Positions 26,002 to 34,115 of a stretch of 64,000 nucleotides of DNA are shown piece after piece. The position numbers and the translations under genes were made by a program. This stretch comes from Candidatus Terraquivivens tengchongensis (GTDB lineage Archaea > Thermoproteota > Nitrososphaeria_A > Caldarchaeales > Wolframiiraptoraceae): NCBI GenBank assembly GCA_023268355.1, contig JALNJK010000002.1, positions 248,001 through 312,000 of the forward strand, given 5' to 3'. The notes beneath the pieces are model-generated. The model was not told the DNA's origin, made no database searches, and worked only from the letters and a program-made list of their open reading frames with translations. Within the stretch, counting starts at the first letter, position 1. Each line of letters opens with the position of its first letter.

Positions 26002-27117
26002 ATGACTATACAACAAGAATCGCCAGAGTATGTAAGAATAAGCCTTGCAGCAGCCATGACATTGGGATTGGTAAACGGTGCGTTCTTTAGGGGTGCGACC
26101 CTTTATTGTGTTAACCTCCTCCTAACGTATAGTAATGGTTGTGTAGGAAGGTGTGCTTACTGCGGACTTTCTAGAAGCAGAAAGTTAGAGAAAATCTGGA
26201 CCGACTACAGCTTCATACGTGTCGATTGGCCGACGGTTAGCCTAAATGAAGTCCTTGAAAGAATGGACTCATGTCCGTACGTTGAAAGGGTTTGTGTCTC
26301 GATGGTGACGAACCGTAGGGCGCCGGAGGACTGTCTAACAATCGTTAGGAGGTTACGCAAAAAGACAGACTCAATATCCGGGCTAATAACGCCGACGATA
26401 ATAGACCGTAGCTGGCTCGAGGAACTGAAGAGGGCAGGGGCTGACAAAGTAGGCATAGCAATAGATGCCGCGACACCTGAGCTTTTTGATAAACTCAGGG
26501 GCAAAGGGGTCGGAGGCCCCCATCGTTGGGAGAAATACTGGAATACTGTTGAAGAGGCTGTAGATGTATTTGGCAGGTATAATGTCGGCGTTCACTTGAT
26601 AGTCGGCCTTGGTGAGACTGAGGAGGAGATGGTCAGATGTATACAAACGGCTTACGATATCGGCGCATTAACACACCTATTCTCATTCTTCCCGGAGGAG
26701 GGCTCAATTATGGAAGAACATACTCAGCCCCCAATTGGACAATATAGGCGCATACAGCTCGCTCGTTACCTAATCAACAAGGGCCTAACGAGCGCTGACA
26801 ATATGCGTTTTGATAACTTTGGAAGATTGATAGATTTTGGTCTGGAAAAAGATGTGCTTGACGAGGTGATAGAAAGCGGGCTTCCGTTTATGACCTCAGG
26901 ATGTGCCAGCAAGAAGAGGGATAACGCATGCAACAGGCCCTTCTCGGATTACACGCCGTATCACGCACTAATCGGTGAGATGCGTAACTATCCATTCGTA
27001 CCAACAAAAGATGATATTAAACTGATAAGAAGACAGTTACAAGATTACTCCAACATTCCAGTCAAGGTATGGGTAGATGGACTGGAATGTTTATTCGGTT
27101 ATGCTGAACACATCTAG
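26002..27117 (+). CDS. Radical SAM lipoyl synthase component (LipS1/LipS2-type)
   Basis: A 371-residue radical SAM protein related to biotin synthase. The cluster motif CVGRCAYC is at residues 47-54 and a further cysteine group SGCASKKRDNAC lies near residue 305. With the next gene (another radical SAM protein), a lipoate ligase and a GGR-like flavoprotein it forms the set I know from the archaeal/sulfur-oxidiser lipoate pathway, in which LipS1 and LipS2 together put two sulfurs on octanoyl-protein. Which of the two is LipS1 I cannot say. A biotin-synthase-like or other sulfur-inserting role is the alternative. Confidence 0.7.
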   Translation: MTIQQESPEYVRISLAAAMTLGLVNGAFFRGATLYCVNLLLTYSNGCVGRCAYCGLSRSRKLEKIWTDYSFIRVDWPTVSLNEVLERMDSCPYVERVCVSMVTNRRAPEDCLTIVRRLRKKTDSISGLITPTIIDRSWLEELKRAGADKVGIAIDAATPELFDKLRGKGVGGPHRWEKYWNTVEEAVDVFGRYNVGVHLIVGLGETEEEMVRCIQTAYDIGALTHLFSFFPEEGSIMEEHTQPPIGQYRRIQLARYLINKGLTSADNMRFDNFGRLIDFGLEKDVLDEVIESGLPFMTSGCASKKRDNACNRPFSDYTPYHALIGEMRNYPFVPTKDDIKLIRRQLQDYSNIPVKVWVDGLECLFGYAEHI

Positions 27118-27146
27118 ATTAAGCAAACAACACCGTCGGTGGTTAG

Positions 27147-28139
27147 ATGGGTTCCTGCTTCAGCCTAAAATTTGATGAACTAAAGCCGCTAATAGAAAAA
27201 GCATGGAAGATAACGCGCGCAAACTTTCCAGATGAAGTTCATTTCTACTTTCCAGGTATGGTGCATGTTGAAACCTCGTTTTACACGCCCGCTAACGTCC
27301 TTCGCTTTCCCGGAATATCGATAACCGGTACGGTCTGCAGGCTACAGTGCGAGCACTGCAAAGGTACGCTCCTAAAGAGTATGCTTCATGCGACGACACC
27401 CGAAGCCCTGTTCGATGTCTGCCTTAGGGTAAAGGAGGCTGGCGGTGTTGGTTGCCTTGTGACGGGTGGAAGCCTTGAGGATGGGCGCGTTCCGATAAAG
27501 AAGTTTATACCTGTGCTGAAGAGGATAAAAGATGAGCTTGGGCTTCACGTAGTAGTGCACACGGGTTTAGTTGACGAAGAGCTCGCCGAAGGTCTGGCCT
27601 GTGCTGGTATTGATGCTGCCATGATGGATATTGTCGGTTCCGACGAAACCATAAGAGATGTGCTGAAGTTAAATAAAACAGTGGCGGACTACGAAAGGTC
27701 TCTAGATAATTTAAAGAAACATCATGTGTCCATGGTGCCACATATAGTCGTTGGTATGCATTATGGCCAGATTTTGGGCGAGAAGAAAGCTGTAGAGATT
27801 GTTTCTAAGTATAGGCCGGATGCTCTCGTGGTTGTCGCCTTAATGCCCCTTGCCAACACACCTATGGAAAGCACTCCTCCTCCTAGCCCTGTAGACATCA
27901 TACGTGTAATTCTTTTTGCTAGGCTTTTGATGCCAAATACTCCTATAACGCTAGGGTGTGCCAGAGCAAGGGGTGCGCTAAGGTCTGCGATAGATGTTTT
28001 GGCGTTAAAGGTAGGAGTCAACGGTATTGCTTATCCTAGTGAAGAAGCTTACAAGTTTGCAAGAAAGTTGGGTCTAAATGTCGTCATTCATGACAGTTGC
28101 TGTTCATTAATATGGCAGGACGTCGCTCAAAAGGTGTAA
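27147..28139 (+). CDS. Radical SAM lipoyl synthase component (LipS1/LipS2-type), second
   Basis: A 330-residue radical SAM protein. The cluster motif CRLQCEHC lies at residues 64-71 after GISITGTV, and the C-terminus has paired cysteines HDSCCSLIW. The barrel includes LVTGGSLEDGRVP and IVVGMHYGQILGEKKAV. It begins 29 bp after the first radical SAM gene and ends one base before the ligase gene. Two different radical SAM proteins flanked by a lipoate ligase is the pattern of two-protein lipoyl synthases, distinct from bacterial LipA. Confidence 0.7.
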   Translation: MGSCFSLKFDELKPLIEKAWKITRANFPDEVHFYFPGMVHVETSFYTPANVLRFPGISITGTVCRLQCEHCKGTLLKSMLHATTPEALFDVCLRVKEAGGVGCLVTGGSLEDGRVPIKKFIPVLKRIKDELGLHVVVHTGLVDEELAEGLACAGIDAAMMDIVGSDETIRDVLKLNKTVADYERSLDNLKKHHVSMVPHIVVGMHYGQILGEKKAVEIVSKYRPDALVVVALMPLANTPMESTPPPSPVDIIRVILFARLLMPNTPITLGCARARGALRSAIDVLALKVGVNGIAYPSEEAYKFARKLGLNVVIHDSCCSLIWQDVAQKV

Positions 28140-28140
28140 A

Positions 28141-29736
28141 GTGTTGCGTCAGTGGAGACTTATTGATACAGGCCTTAGACCTGCGTCTGAAAACATGACA
28201 CTCGACGACGTGATATTAGAATGTAGAGCAAGGAACCTGGTACCAGATACTGTAAGGTTTTTGAGGTTCAGTCCACCTGCAGCCCTCGTTGGGTATCACC
28301 AAGACGTTGAGCAAGAGGTTCGATTGGAATACGCAAAGGAAAAAGGTATAGACGTTAACAGGAGGTTAACAGGGGGCGGCGCTATCTACTTTGACAGCTC
28401 TACCATTGGATGGGAGGTAATAGCATCAAAGCACTCAGTATGCACGAACTACTCTTTAGAATGGATCTTTAAGACGATGTGCGAATGCGTTGTAAATGCT
28501 CTAAAAGAGTTTGGTTTAAACGCCTGCTTCCGACCTAGGAACGACATAGAGATAGATGGTAGGAAGATATCGGGCACGGGTGGTGTTGAAAGGGAGGATG
28601 CCTTTCTCTTCCAAGGCACGCTCCTCGTAAACTTTGACGTCGAGACGATGATAAAGGTGTTAAAGATTCCAATAATAAAGCTCAAGGATAAAGAGCTGGA
28701 ATCTGTGAAGAAGAGAGTAACATGTCTTAAGTGGGAGCTGGGCTATATCCCAGATTATGAGGAAATCAAGAGCGCATTAATCAGAGGCTTCGAGGAGACA
28801 CTTAACATAGAACTTAAACTCGGTGAACTTACCAATCACGAGTTAGAGCTTTTTGAGAAAAAGCTATCGTGGTTCGGTTCCGAAGGGTGGATATTCATGG
28901 ATAGGCGCTCACTAAAAGGTTCTACTATGGTACATGCAGTTGATAAGAAGCCGGGTGGCGTCATCCACGTATCGTTGAGCGTGGACAAGGATGCAAACAT
29001 TATAAAAAGTGTGCTGATAACAGGGGACTTCTTCATATTCCCACAAAGAGCAATCATGGACTTGGAGGCTGCCCTTAAGTTCATCCCAGCAGATGCTGAT
29101 AAAATAAGGGAAATAGTTCACAGAATATTTAATGAAAAACATGTTAGGGCACTCAGCATAACCGAAGATGATGTTGTAGAACTCATACTAGAGGCCTTAG
29201 AAAAAACTGAGCTTGAATCTTACGGTATAGATAATAATGAGGTCAACAACATATATCCAATAACAAACGGCATCAAGTCAACGTTAAAGAACGGTTTCGA
29301 CTATATGCTGCTACCATACTGTTCTAAGATGGTATCATGCATGTATAGAAGAACGGATGAGTGTACAAAATGTGGTAAATGCACAGTTGGCGAGGCATAT
29401 CGCTTAGCGGAAGAATTTGGTATAAAACCCGTAACGATCTGTAACTTTGAACACCTGATAGAGGTTTTGAGGATGATGAAGGCCAAAGGTGCAAAGGGCT
29501 TTGTTGGGTGTTGTTGTGAAGCATTTTATGTAAAACATCGGGATGAGATGAGAGATGTTGGTGTGCCAGGGATAATAATAGATATCGAGGACAAAACCTG
29601 CTATGATTTGGGCAAGGCAGAAGAGGCATATAGGGGTGGCTTCGAGGCCCAGACCAAGATTAACCTAACACTTCTTAAGAAAGTCTTGGCGGCATCCTCT
29701 AAAATGGGTGATAAAAAGTGCGCAGGTTTGATGTGA
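28141..29736 (+). CDS. Lipoate-protein ligase fused to a DUF116-like cysteine-rich domain
   Basis: A 531-residue fusion. Residues ~1-245 are an LplA-type ligase: NRRLTGGGAIYFD (about 76-88) and the catalytic lysine region IDGRKISGTGG (about 138-148). Residues ~255-350 look like the LplB accessory domain needed for lipoate activation. Residues ~375-531 resemble DUF116, with cysteine groups SCMYRRTDECTKCGKC and GCCCEAF that could bind Fe-S. The product should attach octanoate or lipoate to the GcvH-like protein encoded at 33650-34078. The start is GTG at 28141. Separate DUF116 proteins are known; the fusion is the unusual point. Confidence 0.78.
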   Translation: MLRQWRLIDTGLRPASENMTLDDVILECRARNLVPDTVRFLRFSPPAALVGYHQDVEQEVRLEYAKEKGIDVNRRLTGGGAIYFDSSTIGWEVIASKHSVCTNYSLEWIFKTMCECVVNALKEFGLNACFRPRNDIEIDGRKISGTGGVEREDAFLFQGTLLVNFDVETMIKVLKIPIIKLKDKELESVKKRVTCLKWELGYIPDYEEIKSALIRGFEETLNIELKLGELTNHELELFEKKLSWFGSEGWIFMDRRSLKGSTMVHAVDKKPGGVIHVSLSVDKDANIIKSVLITGDFFIFPQRAIMDLEAALKFIPADADKIREIVHRIFNEKHVRALSITEDDVVELILEALEKTELESYGIDNNEVNNIYPITNGIKSTLKNGFDYMLLPYCSKMVSCMYRRTDECTKCGKCTVGEAYRLAEEFGIKPVTICNFEHLIEVLRMMKAKGAKGFVGCCCEAFYVKHRDEMRDVGVPGIIIDIEDKTCYDLGKAEEAYRGGFEAQTKINLTLLKKVLAASSKMGDKKCAGLM

Positions 29737-30788
29737 TAGTGGTCGGTGGCGGTCCTGCGGGTGTTGCATGTGCGATAAAATGCGCTAAGATGGGATTTAA
29801 AACAGCGCTGTTGGAAAAATCAACACGCTACAGAAAAAAGGTCTGCGGCGGTGTTACACCGACCGTAACAAAAGATTTACTGGAACTCGAGTTAGGATTA
29901 TGCATTCCCCAGTCAGTGTTATCTGTCCCGGAAAGATTAGGGCTTTTTTATGTACCGCCTAGTGGGAAGCGCAACGGCGGCGCGATGAAAAATTATTCAT
30001 TAATCAATTTGCGTAGGGTTGCCTTTGATGAATGGTTAAGGGAAGAAGCTAGGACGCACAATGTCGATCTTTTGTACCGTGCAGAGTTTATCGAGCTGAA
30101 GCTAGGGAAGTATAACATGCTAAAAGTAAGGATAAATGGCATTATGGAGGTCTTCGAAGCCACTTATGTAGTCGGTGCTGATGGTGTTTTTTCAAAGGTT
30201 CGTTCTTGTTTATTTCCGAACTATAAGCCTAGAACACTCGCTGTCGTGCAAGAAGTTTGGGATGGAGAAGGCGATTTCGAAGATAATTTCTATGTAATCC
30301 TCAATGGCAAAATCGTGCCGACCTACGGTTACGTAATTCCCAAGGACGGAAAATTTCTTGTAGGTTTTGGCTTCGAAAGCAGAACTATTGATTTTCAGTC
30401 TTACATGAAGAAGCTTTTGAATCTGCTAAGAGATGAGTTTTCATTTAAACCTGTAAGGATGAATACGAGAGAAACTGCATACATACCGTTTGCCATATCA
30501 TCAACAGGGCTCGAGAATGTCGTGCTCGTTGGTGATGCTGGAGGATTTTGTAACCCTTTCTCAGGAGAAGGCATAAGGCTTGCGATCGAGAGTGGGACGG
30601 CCGCTGCAGAGTCCATTAAGATATCGCAAGAAGAGAACACAAACCTGACGCCAATTTATGAATCGAGGATAGAGGGGCTTAGGGAGTTCCTGCTCAAGAT
30701 GCATATGTTCGTAAACGACCTTGATGACGAGAAAAGGGAAGCCTTCGTCAAGAAAGAACTATCGCGTCTTAATGTGTTTGATAAATAG
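29718..30788 (+). CDS. Geranylgeranyl reductase-like flavoprotein (LipT-like)
   Basis: A 356-residue FAD protein with the dinucleotide motif VIVVGGGPAGVACAIKCA (about residues 5-22), the family element KVCGGVTPTV (about 40-49) and the second FAD motif VVLVGDAGGFCNPFSGEGI (about 270-288). It overlaps the ligase gene by 19 bp. A GGR-like flavoprotein named LipT is part of the published sulfur-oxidiser lipoate gene set as I remember it, thought to feed electrons to the radical SAM pair. Archaeal lipid saturation by a true geranylgeranyl reductase is the alternative, but the operon argues for the lipoate role. Confidence 0.68.
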   Translation: MRRFDVIVVGGGPAGVACAIKCAKMGFKTALLEKSTRYRKKVCGGVTPTVTKDLLELELGLCIPQSVLSVPERLGLFYVPPSGKRNGGAMKNYSLINLRRVAFDEWLREEARTHNVDLLYRAEFIELKLGKYNMLKVRINGIMEVFEATYVVGADGVFSKVRSCLFPNYKPRTLAVVQEVWDGEGDFEDNFYVILNGKIVPTYGYVIPKDGKFLVGFGFESRTIDFQSYMKKLLNLLRDEFSFKPVRMNTRETAYIPFAISSTGLENVVLVGDAGGFCNPFSGEGIRLAIESGTAAAESIKISQEENTNLTPIYESRIEGLREFLLKMHMFVNDLDDEKREAFVKKELSRLNVFDK

Positions 30789-30789
30789 T

Positions 30790-31836
30790 TCAGCAGATTC
30801 TCGGAACAGGATCGCCGATTGGCGGAGGTAAAAGCCTCCTACCGCCTACTATTGTCTCAAGTACGACGTGTTCATACTTATCGGTGGCCTCACCTATTAT
30901 CTCAGCATCTCTTCCTTCTGGTGTCTCACGTATGGCCTCCAGTACTGTCTCGGCCATCTGGGGCACCACCGCGATTATAACTTTCCCTTCGTTTCCTACT
31001 TCAAGAGGGTCTATACCAAGCATCTCGCAGGCAGCCCTAACGCCCTCCCTTATCGGTATTTTCTCTTCTTTTATGTAAATTCCAACCCTTGATTTTTGAG
31101 ACCACTCGTTAAGGGCATTTGATAGACCACCTCTCGTTGGATCTTTCATAGCAACGATTCCGCCGACCTCTAAGGCCTTCTTTATCATTTTGTTAAGGGG
31201 TGCAACATCAGACTTTATGATTGTGTCGAACCCGTAACCCTCCCTTGAGGAAAGTACGGCTATGCCATGGTCGCCGATAGTCCCAGAAACTATTATCTTG
31301 TCACCTGGTCTAACGTTGGAGTCAAGGAGCCATCGCGCCTCGATATTCCTGTAACGTTTAACGACACTAAGATTGTGATCCAACACGGCCTGTCTTCTTC
31401 CGATACCGGACGAGTTTATAATGAACTCATCTAAAGCACCCCTTTCCACGACTTTCGTGTCACCGGTTGCTACGAACACGTTAGCCTCCATGCATGTTTG
31501 TCTTATGCTTAAGATTATCCTCTCAAAATCCGACAGTGGAAACCCCTCTTCTAAAACAAAACCCATTGCGAGAGCAACAGGCTCTGCCCCTAACACGGAT
31601 ATGTCATTCACAGTTCCCGAGACTGCCAACCTTCCTATGTCGCCACCTGGAAAGAATAATGGCTTAACCGTATAAGAATCTGACTTTATCACAATACCAT
31701 CTACGACAGCTGCATCATCTAATGCCTCAAGAGGAACTTCAGCACTTCCCCATGCAAGGTTCTTGAGTATAAAATCCTTAATCAGAGATTGCATTACGAC
31801 GCCCCCCGCACCATGAGCCATCGTTATCCTATCCAA
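30790..31836 (-). CDS. hypE: Hydrogenase maturation protein HypE
   Basis: A 348-residue AIR-synthase-like enzyme that dehydrates the carbamoyl group received from HypF to a thiocyanate on its C-terminal cysteine. The required C-terminal PRIC is present. N-terminal HGAGG, GDIGRLAVSGTVNDISVLGA and ATGDTKVVERG are family motifs. The start is TTG at 31836. The gene faces the lipoate operon with a gap of one base between stops and is divergent from the AbrB/PhoU-like gene at 32000. Confidence 0.95.
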   Translation of the reverse strand: MDRITMAHGAGGVVMQSLIKDFILKNLAWGSAEVPLEALDDAAVVDGIVIKSDSYTVKPLFFPGGDIGRLAVSGTVNDISVLGAEPVALAMGFVLEEGFPLSDFERIILSIRQTCMEANVFVATGDTKVVERGALDEFIINSSGIGRRQAVLDHNLSVVKRYRNIEARWLLDSNVRPGDKIIVSGTIGDHGIAVLSSREGYGFDTIIKSDVAPLNKMIKKALEVGGIVAMKDPTRGGLSNALNEWSQKSRVGIYIKEEKIPIREGVRAACEMLGIDPLEVGNEGKVIIAVVPQMAETVLEAIRETPEGRDAEIIGEATDKYEHVVLETIVGGRRLLPPPIGDPVPRIC

Positions 31837-31964
31837 AGGACATCGACCTCTACGTTAACAATAACTAGCACCACTATTTTATTCCGTAGCATACAGGTGA
31901 CCAGGTCTTTAAAAACTTCTTATCGCCTAATTTTGTATATGTGGGTCTGTGCGCTATCGGTAAA

Positions 31965-31974
31965 GGTATATATT
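31965..31974 (+). promoter_or_regulatory. TATA-box promoter of the first AbrB/PhoU regulator
   Basis: GGTATATATT with a purine-rich BRE (GTAAA) before it is centred about 30 bp upstream of ATG 32000, predicting a near-leaderless mRNA. The 163-bp region 31837-31999 also contains the divergent hypE promoter. Confidence 0.55.
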
Positions 31975-31999
31975 GAGATGACGGAATACGTCACTTGGT

Positions 32000-33073
32000 A
32001 TGCGCCCACACCTCCGTAAGGTCATAAGACTTGGTAGGTCTGCTCTAGCGGTGACTTTACCTAAAGAGTGGACATCCTTGGTCAAGCTAAAAGAGGGCGA
32101 CTACGTCCTCATAGATGGTGCCGAAGAAAATTACATTAAAATGAAGAAAGCTGATAGTGAATTTGAGACCCCGCCCGCTATATGCGTCATTAACGCAGAT
32201 ATTTGCCCCTCACAAAATATGCTACGAAGGATCATAATCGGCGCATACATGGTTGGTCACAAAATCATTTGGATACAGACGAAGAATGGTTTTAAACCTA
32301 ACGACATTGAAGGGATACGAGCTCTAACAGAGACGCTTGTAGGACTTCATGTAACAGAGCAAACCGATAACATAATCATACTCCAAAGTCTTGCTGACCC
32401 TTCTAGACCAACAATCGATAGCTCCATCCGTAGACTCCACCTAATATCTTCTAACATGTATGAGGTGGCACTGGGCATCCTTTTAGGTGAAGAGGATCCA
32501 AAGCGGCTTGAAGATATCAAGGCGCTTGAGGTAGAGTGTGACAAAATTTATTGGCTTGTAACAAGGCAACTGCTCCTATCGGTCAATGATAAGACTTTAG
32601 CAAAGGAGCTTGGTATAAGGTCTAATCTTTGGCTCTTAGGAAATAGGACGGTTGTTAGAATGTTAAAAAGTATAGTTACAGATAGCAAATACATATCCAG
32701 ATACGTCGAAAACTTGCTAAAACTTGGCTATAAACTCGATGCAGAGACCGCCCGTTGGTTTGCCAACATACGTGAGGAGATTAGAAAGTTATCAAACACA
32801 GCAATCGATTCCCTTATCACAAGAGACTTAGTAGGCGGCAATAACGCTATTGAGTCTGCAAACAAGCTTGTGAAAGTTCTTGAGGCAGCCGAGATGATGG
32901 CTCCAAAAAAGTACGACGTCAACGTCTGTCCATCTCTATCAGGCATAGTTAGGTCTTTGAGAAATATCGTCCTAAACTACAGATACATAGGAGAAGTTGC
33001 AATCAATAGGTCTGTTGAGGAATCTGGTGAGTATGTGAGCATAGACGTCGGTGGTTTTGAGGAGAAAACCTAA
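32000..33073 (+). CDS. AbrB/SpoVT-PhoU family regulator, copy 1
   Basis: A 357-residue protein with an N-terminal swapped-hairpin AbrB-like DNA-binding domain (LRKVIRLGRSALAVTLPKEW, then VKLKEGDYVLI; about residues 4-45) and a long helical PhoU-like region (about 140-350, including DSSIRRLH, ECDKIYWLVTRQLL and EVAINRSVEESGEYV). Archaeal PhoU-AbrB proteins are putative transcription regulators; in this window two paralogues flank the HdrD/GcvH modules rather than phosphate genes. It heads a plus-strand run with OsmC and the lipoylatable GcvH-like gene, so it may control that unit. Confidence 0.78.
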   Translation: MRPHLRKVIRLGRSALAVTLPKEWTSLVKLKEGDYVLIDGAEENYIKMKKADSEFETPPAICVINADICPSQNMLRRIIIGAYMVGHKIIWIQTKNGFKPNDIEGIRALTETLVGLHVTEQTDNIIILQSLADPSRPTIDSSIRRLHLISSNMYEVALGILLGEEDPKRLEDIKALEVECDKIYWLVTRQLLLSVNDKTLAKELGIRSNLWLLGNRTVVRMLKSIVTDSKYISRYVENLLKLGYKLDAETARWFANIREEIRKLSNTAIDSLITRDLVGGNNAIESANKLVKVLEAAEMMAPKKYDVNVCPSLSGIVRSLRNIVLNYRYIGEVAINRSVEESGEYVSIDVGGFEEKT

Positions 33074-33107
33074 ACATCTTTAAGTAAGGTATACAACATA
33101 AAACCTT

Positions 33108-33563
33108 ATGAGTAATGAAGCCAAGTCAGACTCCCTGACTTTTAACGTAAGGTTACGGTGGGACCACTCTACAGGTGCTGAGGCTTTTACCAAAGGGGGT
33201 ACTATTCGTCTGGACATGCCTAAGGACTTCGGTGGTTTAGGAAGGTATCCATGTCCGGATGAGGTGTTTCTTTCTGCCTTAGGGGGGTGTATGATAACCA
33301 CGTTCATCTACTTCCAGCGGCGACTGGGTGCAAAGATAGATAGTATGGAAGTTAGCGTTGACGGAGAGGTTAAGTTAGATAGTGGGGGATACAGGATCAC
33401 CAATATAAAAATTAAATTAAAGGTTTTAGCAGAGAGTCCAGAACTCGAGAAGGTTACAAGATGCGCAAAGTTAGCTATAGAATACTGCCACTTAACTAGG
33501 TCCATAAAACCTGCTATAGCCGTAATGACAGAATATGAGGTCATTAGCCCAAATCATTCTTAA
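33108..33563 (+). CDS. OsmC/Ohr family peroxidase-like protein
   Basis: A 151-residue OsmC-fold protein. Both cysteines of the thiol-peroxidase pair are present, Cys61 in SALGGCM and Cys127 in EYCHLTRSI. Ohr/OsmC enzymes reduce organic hydroperoxides and take electrons from lipoylated proteins. Here the next gene encodes a GcvH-like protein that keeps the lipoyl lysine, which fits this chemistry. The promoter-like gap after copy 1 of the regulator is only 34 bp, so co-transcription is likely. Confidence 0.82.
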   Translation: MSNEAKSDSLTFNVRLRWDHSTGAEAFTKGGTIRLDMPKDFGGLGRYPCPDEVFLSALGGCMITTFIYFQRRLGAKIDSMEVSVDGEVKLDSGGYRITNIKIKLKVLAESPELEKVTRCAKLAIEYCHLTRSIKPAIAVMTEYEVISPNHS

Positions 33564-33649
33564 AGACACAAACTAATTATTTTAAAGAGTTTTTAAAAAA
33601 TGGGTAATGCTTATTTGCAATTAGGTTTGACTAGATGGAGGTGGTGGTT

Positions 33650-34078
33650 ATGGTGAAGCTATTTGACAAGTACGAGTTTCCAGAAGGTTTGTACTACTCC
33701 AAGGACCATCTATGGTTAAAAATCGAGGGGGACCTCGTGAGGGTTGGTGTTACAGACCTGGCGCAGCAAGCGGCTGGTCCGATAGTGTACGTTAGGCTCA
33801 TGCCAAAGGGTAAGGTCGTGGAGGCAGGTAAACCTATAGGGACCATGGAAACCGGAAAATGGGTTGGACCCTTGAAGTCTCCTGTGTCTGGAACTATAGT
33901 GGAGCTTAACGAGGCCCTGAAGTCTCAGCCTAAGCTTTTGAATGAAGACCCTTACGGAAAAGGATGGTTGGCTCTTATAAAGCCTTCAAAACTTGAGGAT
34001 GAACTGAAAGGTTTATTCTCGAAAGTTGAGGATATGATTCCGTGGCTACAAGAAGAGATACCGAAAATTATCAAATAG
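33650..34078 (+). CDS. GcvH-like lipoyl carrier with lipoylation lysine (LbpA-like, copy A)
   Basis: A ~142-residue glycine-cleavage H-like protein. The lipoyl lysine is Lys70 in METGKWVG, eight residues before the conserved SPVSG; the C-terminal NEDPYGKGWL of GcvH is also present. A C-terminal helix beyond residue 115 is longer than in most H proteins. I choose ATG 33650 because GGAGGTGGTG lies just before it; the ATG at 33635 would place that ribosome site inside the gene. No gcvP, gcvT or lpd lies in the window, so a role as a dedicated redox carrier (as LbpA in sHdr systems) is likelier than glycine cleavage, though the latter cannot be excluded. Confidence 0.82.
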   Translation: MVKLFDKYEFPEGLYYSKDHLWLKIEGDLVRVGVTDLAQQAAGPIVYVRLMPKGKVVEAGKPIGTMETGKWVGPLKSPVSGTIVELNEALKSQPKLLNEDPYGKGWLALIKPSKLEDELKGLFSKVEDMIPWLQEEIPKIIK

Positions 34079-34115
34079 TTGACCTATGATTTTAAAAAAT
34101 TAAAACTTTTTATTG

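Noticed and set aside
33650-34078. Simple annotation of the copy A protein as glycine cleavage H protein
   Set aside because: The lysine is present, but no gcvP, gcvT or lpd lies nearby and two lysine-less paralogues sit with HdrD genes; a dedicated redox carrier is the better reading, although GcvH use elsewhere is not excluded.
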